From positions 40,462 through 104,461 of the forward strand of contig CAJTDD010000018.1 in NCBI GenBank assembly GCA_910574885.1: a stretch of 64,000 nt of DNA. The letters run 5' to 3'. The notes beneath the pieces were generated by a model that was not told the DNA's origin, did not search any database, and saw nothing but the letters and a program-made list of their open reading frames with translations. This document shows, piece after piece, positions 25,697-35,596 of this stretch. The DNA comes from Lachnospiraceae bacterium. Its GTDB lineage: Bacteria > Bacillota > Clostridia > Lachnospirales > Lachnospiraceae. Each line of letters begins with the position of its first letter. The first letter of the stretch is position 1. The translations under genes and the position numbers were made by a program.

Positions 25697-26352
25697 GGAT
25701 TCGCGGCGCGATTTTTGATGTGGACGGCACGCTGTTGGACTCCATGTTTATCTGGGACACCATCGGAGAGACTTATCTGCGCTCTATCGGATATGAGCCG
25801 AAAGAGAATCTGAACGAGGTGTTTAAGAATATGAGCCTGCGCCAGGCGGCCCGCTACTATCAGACCGAGTATGGCGTGAAGCTTGGTATTGATGAGATCA
25901 TGGATGGGGTCAACGCCATGTTGGAGCGGTATTACTGTTTTGAGGTTCCGCTGAAACCGGGGGTGGAGGAGCTGCTTAAGCGGTTTAGGGCAAGCGGCGT
26001 CAAGCTGTGTATCGCCACTGCCACTGATCGGTATCTGGTGGAGGCCGCTCTGAAGCGGTGCAAAGCGCTGTCTTATTTTGGCGAGATTTTCACCTGCAAT
26101 GAAGTGGGACACGGCAAGGATGAGCCGGATATCTTTGAGGCGGCGCTTCGCTTCCTGGGAACAGAGAAGTCAGAGACGGTGGTGTTTGATGACGCGCTCT
26201 ATGCCATCAAAGCGGCGAAAGAAGCCGGGTTCCCTGTGGCGGCGGTCTGTGACAGCCATGAAAAGAATCAGGAAGAAATCCGCGTTCTGTCCGATGTATA
26301 CCTGAAAGACTTGGCGCAGCTGGATAAACTTCAGAAGCTCCTTCCGGTTTAA
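25693..26352 (+). CDS. HAD-superfamily phosphatase in the thiamine operon
   Basis: 219 residues. The HAD motif I is FDVDGTLLDS (residues ~8-17), motif II is CIATATDR, a lysine is near GHGKDEPD and motif IV is VVFDDALYAI. The alpha-helical cap lies between ~20 and 85, as in beta-phosphoglucomutase-like phosphatases. Sitting between thiE and thiD, it probably removes phosphate from thiamine phosphate or an HMP intermediate. Substrate is inferred from context. Confidence 0.85.
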   Translation: MRIRGAIFDVDGTLLDSMFIWDTIGETYLRSIGYEPKENLNEVFKNMSLRQAARYYQTEYGVKLGIDEIMDGVNAMLERYYCFEVPLKPGVEELLKRFRASGVKLCIATATDRYLVEAALKRCKALSYFGEIFTCNEVGHGKDEPDIFEAALRFLGTEKSETVVFDDALYAIKAAKEAGFPVAAVCDSHEKNQEEIRVLSDVYLKDLAQLDKLQKLLPV

Positions 26353-26446
26353 GGAATTTACTTCCTAACATCCGAAAGCTTCAAGCGGCGGATCGGGGGC
26401 ACCACTTTCCGTCGCTTAATAAAAATAATGCAAAGGAGAGATAGCA

Positions 26447-27256
26447 ATGAGAACAGCATTATCAATCGCTGGGACAGACCCTAGCGGAGGCGCCGGGATT
26501 CAGGCCGATCTGAAAACGATGACCATGAACGGTGTTTTCGCCATGAGCGCCATTACGGCGCTGGTAGCGCAGAATACCACCGGTGTAAGAGAAATTGTAG
26601 AGATGACGCCCGATTTTCTCGGACAGCAGATTGACGCGGTATTTGAGGACATCCCGCCCGATGCGGTGAAGATCGGTATGGTGGCCTCCTGCGGACTGAT
26701 TGAGAAGATTGCCAAGCGGCTGCGCTTCTATCAGGCGGGGAACGTTGTGGTGGACCCGGTAATGGTGGCTACCAGCGGCGACCGGCTGATTTCCGAAGTG
26801 GCGGTGGATACACTGAAATCCTGCCTGCTCCCCCTGGCGGCTGTGGCTACGCCCAATATCCCGGAGGCAGAGATCCTGTCCGGCATGGCCATTCAAAGCC
26901 AGGAGGATATTGAAGCCGCGGCCAGACAGATCAGCGGCGCCTATGGATGCGCGGTCCTGCTCAAGGGCGGGCACAACATCAACGACGCCAATGACTACCT
27001 CTATGCGGATGGCGCGGGGACATGGTTCTACGGAACTCACATTGATAATTCCAATACCCATGGAACCGGCTGTACGTTGTCCAGCGCCATAGCGGCAAAT
27101 CTGGCCAAGGGATTTGACCTGCCCACATCCATCCGTCGGTCCAAAGAATACATCTCCGGCGCGCTTAATGCCATGCTGAACCTGGGGAAGGGCCGAGGAC
27201 CCATGCAGCACAATTTCAATCTGACCGGTGAATACGCAAAGGAGGCAGAGTCATGA
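26447..27256 (+). CDS. thiD: Bifunctional HMP / HMP-phosphate kinase
   Basis: 269 residues from ATG 26447, with AAAGGAGAG upstream. ThiD landmarks: AGTDPSGGAGIQADLKT, VDPVMVATSGD, LLKGGH and the anion-hole sequence NTHGTGCTLSSAIAANLA. It makes HMP-pyrophosphate for ThiE. Overlaps tenA by 4 bp. The 94-bp gap before it holds no extra gene. Confidence 0.96.
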   Translation: MRTALSIAGTDPSGGAGIQADLKTMTMNGVFAMSAITALVAQNTTGVREIVEMTPDFLGQQIDAVFEDIPPDAVKIGMVASCGLIEKIAKRLRFYQAGNVVVDPVMVATSGDRLISEVAVDTLKSCLLPLAAVATPNIPEAEILSGMAIQSQEDIEAAARQISGAYGCAVLLKGGHNINDANDYLYADGAGTWFYGTHIDNSNTHGTGCTLSSAIAANLAKGFDLPTSIRRSKEYISGALNAMLNLGKGRGPMQHNFNLTGEYAKEAES

Positions 27257-27927
27257 AAACAACCATAAAGACAACAGAACGGCTTTTATCCGCAACAAAA
27301 GACATTTGGGCGGCTTACAATGAGAATCCCTTTGTGAAGGGTATCCAGGACGGTACTTTGGAGCAGGCGAAGTTTAAGTATTACATCATTCAGGATTACC
27401 TTTATCTGGAGGAGTATGCGAAGGTGTTCGCCCTGGGCATTGCCAAGGCAAAAAGCCCCGAAACCATTCAGCTTTTCTCCAGGTATGTGACCCTGCTGAC
27501 CGAGGGAGAGATGGATATCCATCGGGGCTATATGGGTAAGTTCTCAGTTTCACGGGAGGAACTGGAGGCAACGCCCCGGTCGCTGGACAATCTTTCCTAT
27601 ACGTCCTATATGCTCCGGGTGGCTTATGAAGAGGGGGAGGCGGAGATTCTGACCGCTATCCTGTCCTGTGCCTACAGCTATGAGGTGATTGCCAAAAAGA
27701 TTGTAGAGAACAATCCGTCGGCACAGGATCATCCATTCTACGGCGATTGGGTCAGAGGCTACGCTGATCCCCATTACGGCGAAGCGAACGTCCTGCTGCT
27801 GGAAATGACAGACCGGCTGACCCTGCACTATACCGAACAGCAGGTGCGGCATCTGGAAGATATTTTTGTGGCCTGTTCCCGCTACGAGCTGGCTTTCTGG
27901 GAGATGGCCTGGAACATGAGCAAATAG
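27253..27927 (+). CDS. tenA: TenA-type aminopyrimidine aminohydrolase
   Basis: 224 residues, all-helical TenA fold. Landmarks: NPFVKGIQDGTL, IIQDYLYLEEYAKVFALG, the active-site cysteine region LSCAYSYEVIAKK and a C-terminal ELAFWEMAW. It hydrolyses degraded thiamine pyrimidines to HMP for ThiD. Last gene of the riboswitch-controlled operon. Confidence 0.94.
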   Translation: MKTTIKTTERLLSATKDIWAAYNENPFVKGIQDGTLEQAKFKYYIIQDYLYLEEYAKVFALGIAKAKSPETIQLFSRYVTLLTEGEMDIHRGYMGKFSVSREELEATPRSLDNLSYTSYMLRVAYEEGEAEILTAILSCAYSYEVIAKKIVENNPSAQDHPFYGDWVRGYADPHYGEANVLLLEMTDRLTLHYTEQQVRHLEDIFVACSRYELAFWEMAWNMSK

Positions 27928-27931
27928 GGCG

Positions 27932-28339
27932 CTAATTGTTGTGATAATGGAGCCTGCCGCTGTCTGTCTCTATAAACCGGATGTCATATATTTCCCCTAG
28001 TTGTGCGGGATAGGATTCCATAATTTCACCGTTATACTGGATGCTGATGATATCCCCAACCTTTGGAGTGGGGGATTTTGGCATATATTCTATAGGAATT
28101 GAAATGCGGTCAGAGGATGATAATTCAGCAGAGCCCTCTACAGGTTCGACCAGTAAGGAATGCTCGTCGGCTTCTATAATGGCAGCCGAAAAAGAAGCCG
28201 AATGCTTTTTGTCATCCGCTGAAGCTGCAGGATTACTGCTGTCTTCCTTTAAGTTTCTGGAAAAGAGTATAAATACGGTAAGGCATATTATGGCGGCTGC
28301 GGTTATTATCCAGAATGTAGGTTTTTTGTAGTATGGCAT
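27932..28339 (-). CDS. Small membrane-anchored protein, DUF3221-like
   Basis: 135 residues. One N-terminal membrane helix (TFWIITAAAIICLTVFILF, ~8-26), then a linker and a small beta domain: ASFSAAIIEADEHSLLVEPVEGS, IPIEYMPKSPTPKVGDIISIQYNGEIMESYPAQL. Pattern and size match DUF3221-type extracytoplasmic proteins. Convergent with tenA (4-bp gap) and downstream of the histidine kinase gene on the same strand, so it probably belongs to that regulon. Confidence 0.65.
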   Translation of the reverse strand: MPYYKKPTFWIITAAAIICLTVFILFSRNLKEDSSNPAASADDKKHSASFSAAIIEADEHSLLVEPVEGSAELSSSDRISIPIEYMPKSPTPKVGDIISIQYNGEIMESYPAQLGEIYDIRFIETDSGRLHYHNN

Positions 28340-28365
28340 GTGTTTGATCCTCCTGTCATTTTTGA

Positions 28366-29652
28366 TTATATCTGCAAATAGAAAGTACTTCCGCCGCCGT
28401 CTGTATCCTGCACGCCAAGCTTTAATCCCTGGATTTTTGCAAGGGTAATGGCAATGGACAGGCCAAGTCCGAAATGGTCTTTTTTATTTCGGGATTTATC
28501 ACTTTTATAAAAGCGGTCGAAGATAAATTCTTTTTCCTCGTCGGGGATTCCGGGGCCATGGTCCACGACGAAAACCAGTGTATGGGGATGGCAGTGTTCA
28601 GCCCTAAGAAGGATTTTTCTTGAAGGCCGCGTCAGAGAATATGCGATGGCGTTATCGAGCAGGATGGTCAAAATCTGTCGGCATAGTTCGGGGTCTGCTG
28701 ATACTGGCGGAAGCGGCTCCTCCGGCAGGCGTAACTGCAGGGTTCCGTTTTTGGACAGGCAGAGCGGTTCGTAAAGCTCCAAAAGGCTTAGGAGGAGATC
28801 GTCTATTTCAAATTTCCGTTTTCTTACAGCCCATTCCCTCTGTTCGGCAGAAGCAAGGAGCAGAAGATTTTTAATCAGGGCGCTTCCCCTGCGGCATTCG
28901 TTTTTAATAACAGAAAGCAGACGGGTATCCTCTGCTGAATGGGAAGAGACTGCATCTGCGGTCATTTGGATGACTGCAATCGGAGAACGAAGCTCATGGG
29001 AGGCTGCGGCTACAAAATCCTGCTGCTTTTGGTATGTTTCTTCCAGAGGGCGCAGGGAACGGCGGACGAACCAGCGGCCGCTCAGAAAGAGGAGCAGGAT
29101 TCCAAACAGGTCGATAAATAAATAGAAACATCCGGTTTTCAGGGATTTCTTCCTGCTGTCAGAGATGTCCTGCAGCAGGGTGAGCTTTTTATATCCGGCA
29201 GGGGTCTGGAGGACAAGGATATTCCCAAGATAGACATCCCGGCTGTCTCCATGGATTTGAAATATGGAGGTCTGCAACATGTTTGAGGAGATAGGGTAGG
29301 AATCTGTGAAAATGCCTTCCTTGTCCGCAGCTTTTTCTGCATATGAAAGAAGAATCTCCCGTCTCGTATCCGGTCTGTATGAACCAGGAAAGAAAAGGGG
29401 CGAGTTGTTTTCTTCTATATGAATGATGAGCTGGTTTTTCTCCTCCATCTGTGCCAGAAACAGATCCGTAAAGTGGGAATTACCCTGAAGCTGGAACATC
29501 AGAGTAAAAAGATGTTTTTGGAACAGTGATTCCTGGCGGTTTTCCTGTGAGGTAAAGTAGAAAAGAAATGTTATGGACAGGATAAAAGTTATGATCAGCC
29601 CGGTACTTAAGGTATAAAGAAAAACTAATTTTCTCTGTAGTTTAGGAAACAT
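28366..29652 (-). CDS. Sensor histidine kinase
   Basis: 428 residues from ATG 29652, overlapping the response-regulator gene by 11 bp; a longer frame to 29694 lies inside that gene. Two membrane helices (~10-32 and ~175-197) bracket an extracytoplasmic sensor. The H-box is AASHELRSPIAVIQM, followed by N-box ILLDNAIAYS, G1 VVDHGPGIPDEE and G2 FGLGLSIAITLAK, all intact. Partner of the adjacent OmpR-type regulator. Confidence 0.88.
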   Translation of the reverse strand: MFPKLQRKLVFLYTLSTGLIITFILSITFLFYFTSQENRQESLFQKHLFTLMFQLQGNSHFTDLFLAQMEEKNQLIIHIEENNSPLFFPGSYRPDTRREILLSYAEKAADKEGIFTDSYPISSNMLQTSIFQIHGDSRDVYLGNILVLQTPAGYKKLTLLQDISDSRKKSLKTGCFYLFIDLFGILLLFLSGRWFVRRSLRPLEETYQKQQDFVAAASHELRSPIAVIQMTADAVSSHSAEDTRLLSVIKNECRRGSALIKNLLLLASAEQREWAVRKRKFEIDDLLLSLLELYEPLCLSKNGTLQLRLPEEPLPPVSADPELCRQILTILLDNAIAYSLTRPSRKILLRAEHCHPHTLVFVVDHGPGIPDEEKEFIFDRFYKSDKSRNKKDHFGLGLSIAITLAKIQGLKLGVQDTDGGGSTFYLQI

Positions 29653-30325
29653 TGCCGTCCTCCAATCGGTATCCCATGCCATGTACTGTGGCAATATTTG
29701 CGCAGCTCCCTAAAGAGCGCAGGTGTTTTCTGAGGAAATAAATATATGTATCAAGATTGCCGTCTTCTACGGCGCTTTCCGAACCCCAGACACGCAGGAA
29801 GATCTGTTCCCTTGTCAGGGTCTTTCCCGGATTGCGTAAGAAGAATTCCATGAGGAGAGCCTTTTGTTTGGAAAGGCGTTGCTCTTTTTCGTTGCAGGTC
29901 AGAATCCTGGCCTCCATATCGAACTGGATATCCAGAAAGGATAGACAGGTCTGGTCTGAAAATGCAAGGGGCCTTCTGGAGAGGGCGCGGATACGCGCAA
30001 GGAGCTCCTCTATGGCGTAGGGTTTTACCAGATAGTCGTCTGCCCCGCAGTCCAGGCCGGCAATCCGGTCGTCTACAGAACTCAGTGCAGTTGTCAGGAT
30101 GATGGGTATGCTGATGTGATTCTGGCGGATGGCTTTCAGGATGGCCAGTCCGTCGAGCTCCGGCAGCATGCGGTCCAAAAGAATTAGTTCGTAAGCGCCG
30201 GACATGGCAAGATAGATCGCCTCACTTCCGGCGTGGCAGCAGTCAACAGTATGTTTTTTGGCAGAAAGCTGTAATTTTAAGGCGCTGCATAATTCTCTGT
30301 CGTCTTCTACAATTAAAATACGCAT
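29642..30325 (-). CDS. OmpR/PhoB-family response regulator
   Basis: 227 residues. Receiver with EDD at 7-9, D51 in LILLDRMLPELDG, T in ILTTALSS and K in YLVKPY. The C-terminal winged-helix domain includes LSKQKALLMEFFLRNPGKTLTREQI and the DNA-recognition stretch EDGNLDTYIYFLRKHL. First gene of the pair with the kinase. Confidence 0.9.
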   Translation of the reverse strand: MRILIVEDDRELCSALKLQLSAKKHTVDCCHAGSEAIYLAMSGAYELILLDRMLPELDGLAILKAIRQNHISIPIILTTALSSVDDRIAGLDCGADDYLVKPYAIEELLARIRALSRRPLAFSDQTCLSFLDIQFDMEARILTCNEKEQRLSKQKALLMEFFLRNPGKTLTREQIFLRVWGSESAVEDGNLDTYIYFLRKHLRSLGSCANIATVHGMGYRLEDGNVS

Positions 30326-30477
30326 CTTTCACACTCCTTACTTTGAATCATATAAATCACAATGCGATTCTATCATTATGGCAGACTGCGGACAATAACC
30401 TCGTTCTCTTTTGCGAAATGAAGGGCCGTTTTTGTATTTTATAAATCTTATTTTCTGGTGTGGATATAGAAATTAAA

Positions 30478-30514
30478 AATAGGAGCTTGATTTATATCAA
30501 ACTCCTATTTCAGA
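30478..30514. terminator. Bidirectional-looking hairpin
   Basis: AATAGGAG-C-TTGA pairs with TCAA-A-CTCCTATT, with a T-run on the minus-strand side. No minus-strand gene lies upstream, so it may be a leader hairpin for the regulator gene at 30325. The remaining gap (30326-30704) shows no gene. Confidence 0.4.
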
Positions 30515-30704
30515 AATAGTCATAAAAACTATAGCAGAAGGGGTCATACTCAACTGCTTATTAGTATAATACCACTTCAACAATATCATGTCAAATTTCC
30601 TTGGATTATAATTTCACAAAAATTTTAGCAGTTTTAGAGTTTTTTTAGAGAATGGCTTGGTAGGATATATATGACAAATATTTTAGAAAGGCAGGATTTT
30701 AGAG

Positions 30705-31250
30705 ATGGCAAATGAAGGAAAGAACAGAAACCGAAGATTATGCGTCATGGCAGTTGCAGCCTTTTTGGCGTTGTTGCTTGTAGCATGCGGAAGCGGAAAA
30801 GAAGACAGTACGAAGGATACAGATACACAGGGAGCTTCAAAACCGGAAAAGAAGACGGAAGATACACAGGCAGGGCAGACGCCGGACAGCGACAATCCAG
30901 AGATAGCCGGGGAGACGGAAAGCACAGGCACACCGATAAACGGACTGTCAGTAGAAATAGGAGAAGTTTTAGAAGGCTCTTTTACGGGAAAGGAGATTCA
31001 GACAGACGACCAGGGAGATGCGGGGCAGGTTGCGGTGCTTGACCCGGAGGAAGCGAAACAGTTGGAGATTGTATTTACAGAACAGACCACCTTTACGGTG
31101 CGCTCATCTACGGATATGGGGGCAACGCATACAGATACACCGGGCAGCAGCAGTGATTTGGCAAGCGGTAGGCAGACAGAAGTATCAGGTACGAGGGATG
31201 GCGATACCATACATGCTTCTTCCGTAATGATTATGGATTTTGGTAATTGA
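30705..31250 (+). CDS. Small secreted lipoprotein
   Basis: 181 residues. Signal peptide with lipobox LLVAC (cysteine ~29), then a low-complexity linker rich in D, T, E, P and K to ~75. A small beta-rich domain follows, containing LDPEEAKQLEIVFTEQTTFTVRSSTD and ending TIHASSVMIMDFGN. This resembles the metal- or redox-like small lipoproteins often paired with two-component systems. Function unknown. Ends before a strong terminator. Confidence 0.75.
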   Translation: MANEGKNRNRRLCVMAVAAFLALLLVACGSGKEDSTKDTDTQGASKPEKKTEDTQAGQTPDSDNPEIAGETESTGTPINGLSVEIGEVLEGSFTGKEIQTDDQGDAGQVAVLDPEEAKQLEIVFTEQTTFTVRSSTDMGATHTDTPGSSSDLASGRQTEVSGTRDGDTIHASSVMIMDFGN

Positions 31251-31310
31251 GCAGATGAGCTGTTTTATATTGGCAGGATGGACTGGATGTACATAATATG
31301 AGATGGTAAT

Positions 31311-31361
31311 AAAAAGGGCTTGTCGGGAAACAAATCATTTTCCGGCAGGGCCCTTTTTAGC
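31311..31361 (+). terminator. Rho-independent terminator
   Basis: AAAAAGGGC (31311-31319) pairs with GCCCTTTTT (31350-31358), with an inner CGGGAAA/TTTTCCG stem, then a T-run. It ends the lipoprotein transcript. Nothing else is evident in 31362-31625. Confidence 0.8.
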
Positions 31362-31625
31362 ATCCTCTTGGTTACAGGGGAGGAATCGAGGCAGATGTGG
31401 AGGAGCCAGAGTCAGGGGCGGTGGTGAATGTAAAATGCTGTGAGATGATGGAAACCTCAAAAAAACCTTAACAAAGGGCGGAAAAGTAGTTTTGTTCTTG
31501 GAAGTCTTTTTGAGGAAAAATGTGTATAGTGGTAGATAGCATTTATGACCTGCCTGCTTTCAGCAAGCTGGCGTGCAGCTGTTCATAAACTGCGCATTAT
31601 GTATGTATGAAGGGAGATTATGTGA

Positions 31626-33875
31626 ATGAAAATGGGAAGGCATGGAAGATACGTAAAGCGTACGGCGGCATTTTTGTTATCTGCCGTATTGGCAGCAGGT
31701 TTATTATCCGGCTGCGGCAAGGGAAAAACGGAAGAACAGAATAAAGAGAATACTTCTGTGAAGGGCCGTTATGTGGAGAATGATATGGAACTGCCGATAC
31801 AGGAGGGGGAGAAGATCCTGAACATGGCAAAGTCAAAGGATGGAAACCCGGTTCTATTTTCAGAGGCAGAAGATACGAAGGTATTCCGTTATGAATATAA
31901 GGAAGGGAACTGGGAACAGACTCCGCTGGACTGGATTGGCCAGCTTTACGGAGGGCAGAACCTCCGCCTGCAGGAGATACAGGAAACAAAAGAGGGGGCA
32001 CAGATTGCAAGAAGTACAGACGAAGAGATGCTTACGCATATTGCAAAAAGTGAGGACGGACAGACAGGTGCTGAGCAGTCCATTCCTTATCTTAGCCAGC
32101 AGGGCGATAACGGATACCCTGCGGTGACCAATCTTCAGGTTGACGGGGCAGGGAACTACTGGCTGAGTGACATGTACCAGTCAAAAGTGGTAGTGATCGA
32201 CGCATCTTCGATGGAGGTCATGCAGGAGCTTAACAGTGTAGAAGGCAGTTCCAGTGAGCAGAGGATGCTTTTTGCGGCGGAAAACGGGGATATGGCAGCA
32301 AATACGGAGGATGGCGTGGTTACGGTCTATGATTCCGGGGCAGCAGAGAAGGGCACGATGAAGATTGACCAGCAGGAAGGGATCATGATGTGCGGTAATG
32401 AAGAAAACTGGTACATCATTTCCGGAGAAGGTATCATGCGGATGGTATTGGGCAATGAGGTTGGAGAAGTAATCCTGGATGGCACGATGGCGTCAATGGG
32501 ATCTTCTTTGAACCGTATAGCGGGATTCATAAAAGGGCAGGAGGATGATTTCTATGTCCTCTACAGCCAGCCAAAAGCGTCAACGTGGAGCCTTATGCAT
32601 TATGTGTATGACGCCGAGGCAATGGCGGTTCCCGAGAATACGCTGAGGGTATTCGGCCTTTCGGAAAATGCGACGGTAGAGGATGCGCTTCTCGGATTCC
32701 AGAAGGCACATCCGGATGATAAAGTAGAATTCCTGACTTCGGGGAAAGAGGAAGGGATTACCATGGACGATATCCGTACCCTGAACACAGAGCTGCTTGG
32801 AGGAAACGGGGCGGATGTACTTCTGTTAGACGGCCTCTCGGCAGAGTCGTATATTGAGAAAGGAATCCTGGCTGACCTGACAGACCTGGCAGATGAGCTG
32901 ACAGCGCAGGAGACGTACCTGGAATCCATATTGAAAAGCACAGCGCAGAAGGACGGAAAGATATATGGAATGCCGGTGAAATTCAGCATGCCGGTTATAT
33001 ACGGAGATGAAAATACAAAGGCAGCGCTGTCATCCCTTGACAGCCTGAAATCCTACTTGGAAGAGCATCCTCAGGCAAGCATATTTGGAATTGCGCAGAG
33101 GGATTATATCCGTGATTTCTTATTTCAGATGTATCAGGATGAGGTTATTAATAAGGACGGCAAGGTTGACCAGGAGAAGCTGGCAGATCTGCTGGAGATA
33201 GAAGTTAAGATTGCGGCAAATGCGCGGGCGGAGATATTCGACGAGGACGGGTCGGCCCAGATGGATATGGGAACGGCGGCAAAGATTTTCCAGCAGGATA
33301 TGTTCAGCAACGGAGGAAGCGCAGCCATTATCAACCATCCGGACAGCGTCGCCACCAGTAAGATTGCAAGCGTGACGGATATGATGACCCCGTATACGCT
33401 TATGCGTCAGATGAGTCTTTCACCGGATACACTGGATGGGCTTTATATACCGAAAGGTATCATAGGAATTAATAAAGACACAAAGCAGAAGGACATCGCA
33501 GAGGAATTTGTGAAGTATCTGTTTTCGCCGGAAGTACAGGGCAAGCCAGTAGGAGACGGATTGTCGGTATTGGAATCCGGAATGGGAATCCTCAAGGAGG
33601 AGCTGGCAAGTGAATATGCAACAGGGCTTGTGACCATGTCAAGCTGGAAGTTTGAAGGCGAGGAAGAGATTGTGCTGGATGTAAGCTACCCGACAGAAGA
33701 GGAGGTCGATGGCCTGATTGCCATTTGCCGCACATTAGAGAAGCCGGCTACACAGGACTGTGTCATCTGGAATATTTATCAGACAGAGGCAGATGAATGT
33801 CTGGGAGGAAATGTTGATGCAAAAACGGCAGCAAAAAACATCGCACAGAAAGTGGATACGTACCTTGCGGAATAA
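31626..33875 (+). CDS. Composite lipoprotein: propeller-like domain plus ABC solute-binding domain
   Basis: 749 residues. Signal peptide with lipobox LLSGC (cysteine ~31). Residues ~45-335 look like repeated beta blades (YWLSDMYQSKVVVID, MAANTEDGVVTVYD, NWYIISGEGIMRMV, DDFYVLYSQPKA). Residues ~345-749 follow the family-1 extracellular solute-binding plan (RVFGLSENATVEDALLGFQ, ADVLLLDGLSAESYIEKGIL, YGMPVKFSMPVIY, FVKYLFSPEVQG). At about 750 residues it is far longer than a standard binding protein (~430). It probably captures a substrate for the two permeases that follow. Confidence 0.8.
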   Translation: MKMGRHGRYVKRTAAFLLSAVLAAGLLSGCGKGKTEEQNKENTSVKGRYVENDMELPIQEGEKILNMAKSKDGNPVLFSEAEDTKVFRYEYKEGNWEQTPLDWIGQLYGGQNLRLQEIQETKEGAQIARSTDEEMLTHIAKSEDGQTGAEQSIPYLSQQGDNGYPAVTNLQVDGAGNYWLSDMYQSKVVVIDASSMEVMQELNSVEGSSSEQRMLFAAENGDMAANTEDGVVTVYDSGAAEKGTMKIDQQEGIMMCGNEENWYIISGEGIMRMVLGNEVGEVILDGTMASMGSSLNRIAGFIKGQEDDFYVLYSQPKASTWSLMHYVYDAEAMAVPENTLRVFGLSENATVEDALLGFQKAHPDDKVEFLTSGKEEGITMDDIRTLNTELLGGNGADVLLLDGLSAESYIEKGILADLTDLADELTAQETYLESILKSTAQKDGKIYGMPVKFSMPVIYGDENTKAALSSLDSLKSYLEEHPQASIFGIAQRDYIRDFLFQMYQDEVINKDGKVDQEKLADLLEIEVKIAANARAEIFDEDGSAQMDMGTAAKIFQQDMFSNGGSAAIINHPDSVATSKIASVTDMMTPYTLMRQMSLSPDTLDGLYIPKGIIGINKDTKQKDIAEEFVKYLFSPEVQGKPVGDGLSVLESGMGILKEELASEYATGLVTMSSWKFEGEEEIVLDVSYPTEEEVDGLIAICRTLEKPATQDCVIWNIYQTEADECLGGNVDAKTAAKNIAQKVDTYLAE

Positions 33876-34752
33876 AAAGAGATCGGAAAGACAAGGAAGG
33901 GAGGTCAGGAACGGATACCTGTTCCTGCTCCCAAGCCTCCTGGGGACGGGGGGCTTCGTGCTCATTCCATTTATGGATGTTGTCAAAAGGTCTTTTCAGC
34001 AGGCAGTAGGCAGCGGATTTGTGGGCATGGAAAACTACCGGATGGTGGTGGAGAATGATGCGTTTCGCTTGGCAGCAGGGAATACGGCGAGATTCATGGC
34101 GGTCTGCCTTCCCCTGCTTCTGGTCCTGTCGCTTGGCACAGCGGTTTTAGTAGGCCATGTGACAAAGTTCCAGAGATGGATGAAGACAGGGTTCCTTCTT
34201 CCGATGGCGATTCCGGCGGCATCTGTAGTGGTTTTCTTTCAGATGGTATTTGATGAAAAAGGATGGCTTGGGCAGCTTGTAGGAATATTCGGGATTACTG
34301 GACGTGACTGGCTTGCGTCTGACTCGGCGTTCTGGATACTGGTTGCCTGTTATATATGGAAGAATCTTGGCTATGACATGATACTCTGGCTCGCGGGGCT
34401 TGGCGCGATTCCAGAGGAGCAGTATGAGGCGGCAAGGGTACAGGGGGCGGGAGAATGGGCCTGTTTCTGGTATATTACCCTGCCGCAGTTAAAAGAAACA
34501 ACATTTGTAACGGGGCTCCTTTCGTTTGTAAACGCATTCCGGGTATTCCGGGAGGCGTATCTGCTGGCGGGAGACTATCCCCATGAGAGTATTTATATGC
34601 TGCAGCATCTTTTCAACAACTGGTTTGTGAATCTGGATATTCAGAAGATGACGGCGGCGGCTGTGATGTTAGTCATTCTGACAGGAGGGATACTGGGTGC
34701 GGAAGAATGGTGGAAAAATCATACAAAGAAAATCGAAGAGCGGAGGATATAA
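33817..34752 (+). CDS. ABC sugar-type permease (MalF-like)
   Basis: 311 residues from ATG 33817, chosen because GGGAGG lies eight bases upstream; the gene begins inside the end of the binding-protein gene. Six membrane segments, starting GYLFLLPSLLGTGGFVLIPF. The EAA motif for ATPase docking reads YEAARVQGAGEWACFWYITLPQL. Pairs with the next permease. Confidence 0.87.
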   Translation: MQKRQQKTSHRKWIRTLRNKKRSERQGREVRNGYLFLLPSLLGTGGFVLIPFMDVVKRSFQQAVGSGFVGMENYRMVVENDAFRLAAGNTARFMAVCLPLLLVLSLGTAVLVGHVTKFQRWMKTGFLLPMAIPAASVVVFFQMVFDEKGWLGQLVGIFGITGRDWLASDSAFWILVACYIWKNLGYDMILWLAGLGAIPEEQYEAARVQGAGEWACFWYITLPQLKETTFVTGLLSFVNAFRVFREAYLLAGDYPHESIYMLQHLFNNWFVNLDIQKMTAAAVMLVILTGGILGAEEWWKNHTKKIEERRI

Positions 34753-34753
34753 A

Positions 34754-35596
34754 GTGCTGGTGCAGTGGGCTCTTAGGGTGTTCCTTCTGATTGTCCTTGC
34801 GGTTATGGTATTTCCGCTCTTTATGCTTACTGCAAATTCTCTGATGGGAAGACAGGAACTTCTGGAAACATGCGGCGCGGTGCTTGCAGATTATGGGGAA
34901 AGTGCAAAATTGCGTGTTTTCCCCATGTACCCGACATTGCGCGCGTATGTCCGCCTTTTGCTGGATTCGCCGGAGTATTTTACCGCTTTCTGGAATTCCA
35001 TGATACAGACCATCCTGGTGCTGGCAGGGCAGCTCCTTGCAGCGGTGCCTGCGGCATGGGCATTTGCCCAGTTCCGTTTTCCGGGGAAAAAGGTGCTGTG
35101 GTTTCTTTATATGCTTCTGATGATCCTGCCGTTTCAGGTAACAATGGTATCTGGGTATCTGGTCCTGAATACGATGGACTTAATGGACACCCGTGCGGCG
35201 GTGATCCTGCCGGGTATTTTCTCCACACTGCCGGTATTTATCCTGCAGAAGACCTTTGCAGGCATTCCGAAGGAACTGCTGGAGGCGGCAAAGATTGACG
35301 GCGCCGGGGACTTAAGGATATTTGTATCTATGGGTATACCGCTGGGGATGCCAGGTATTTTCTCTATCCTGATACTGGGATTCCTGGAATACTGGAATAC
35401 AATCGAACAGCCAATGACATACCTTAAGACAGAGGCACTGTGGCCCCTGTCGCTTTATCTGCCGCAGATGGTAAATACGGAGATTGCGGCAGCTTTTGCG
35501 GCATCCATCATAACACTGCTTCCGGCGCTGCTTTTGTTCTTCTATGGCCAGGACAGCCTGGAACAGGGGATTGTGGCATCCGGGGTGAAGGCTTAA
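34754..35596 (+). CDS. ABC sugar-type permease (MalG-like)
   Basis: 280 residues from GTG 34754, directly after the previous stop, with GGAGG upstream. Six membrane segments; the EAA motif is LLEAAKIDGAGDLRIFVSMGIPL. Forms the heterodimeric channel with the preceding permease. No nucleotide-binding subunit is encoded in the cluster, so a shared MsmX-type ATPase is probably used. Confidence 0.87.
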   Translation: MLVQWALRVFLLIVLAVMVFPLFMLTANSLMGRQELLETCGAVLADYGESAKLRVFPMYPTLRAYVRLLLDSPEYFTAFWNSMIQTILVLAGQLLAAVPAAWAFAQFRFPGKKVLWFLYMLLMILPFQVTMVSGYLVLNTMDLMDTRAAVILPGIFSTLPVFILQKTFAGIPKELLEAAKIDGAGDLRIFVSMGIPLGMPGIFSILILGFLEYWNTIEQPMTYLKTEALWPLSLYLPQMVNTEIAAAFAASIITLLPALLLFFYGQDSLEQGIVASGVKA

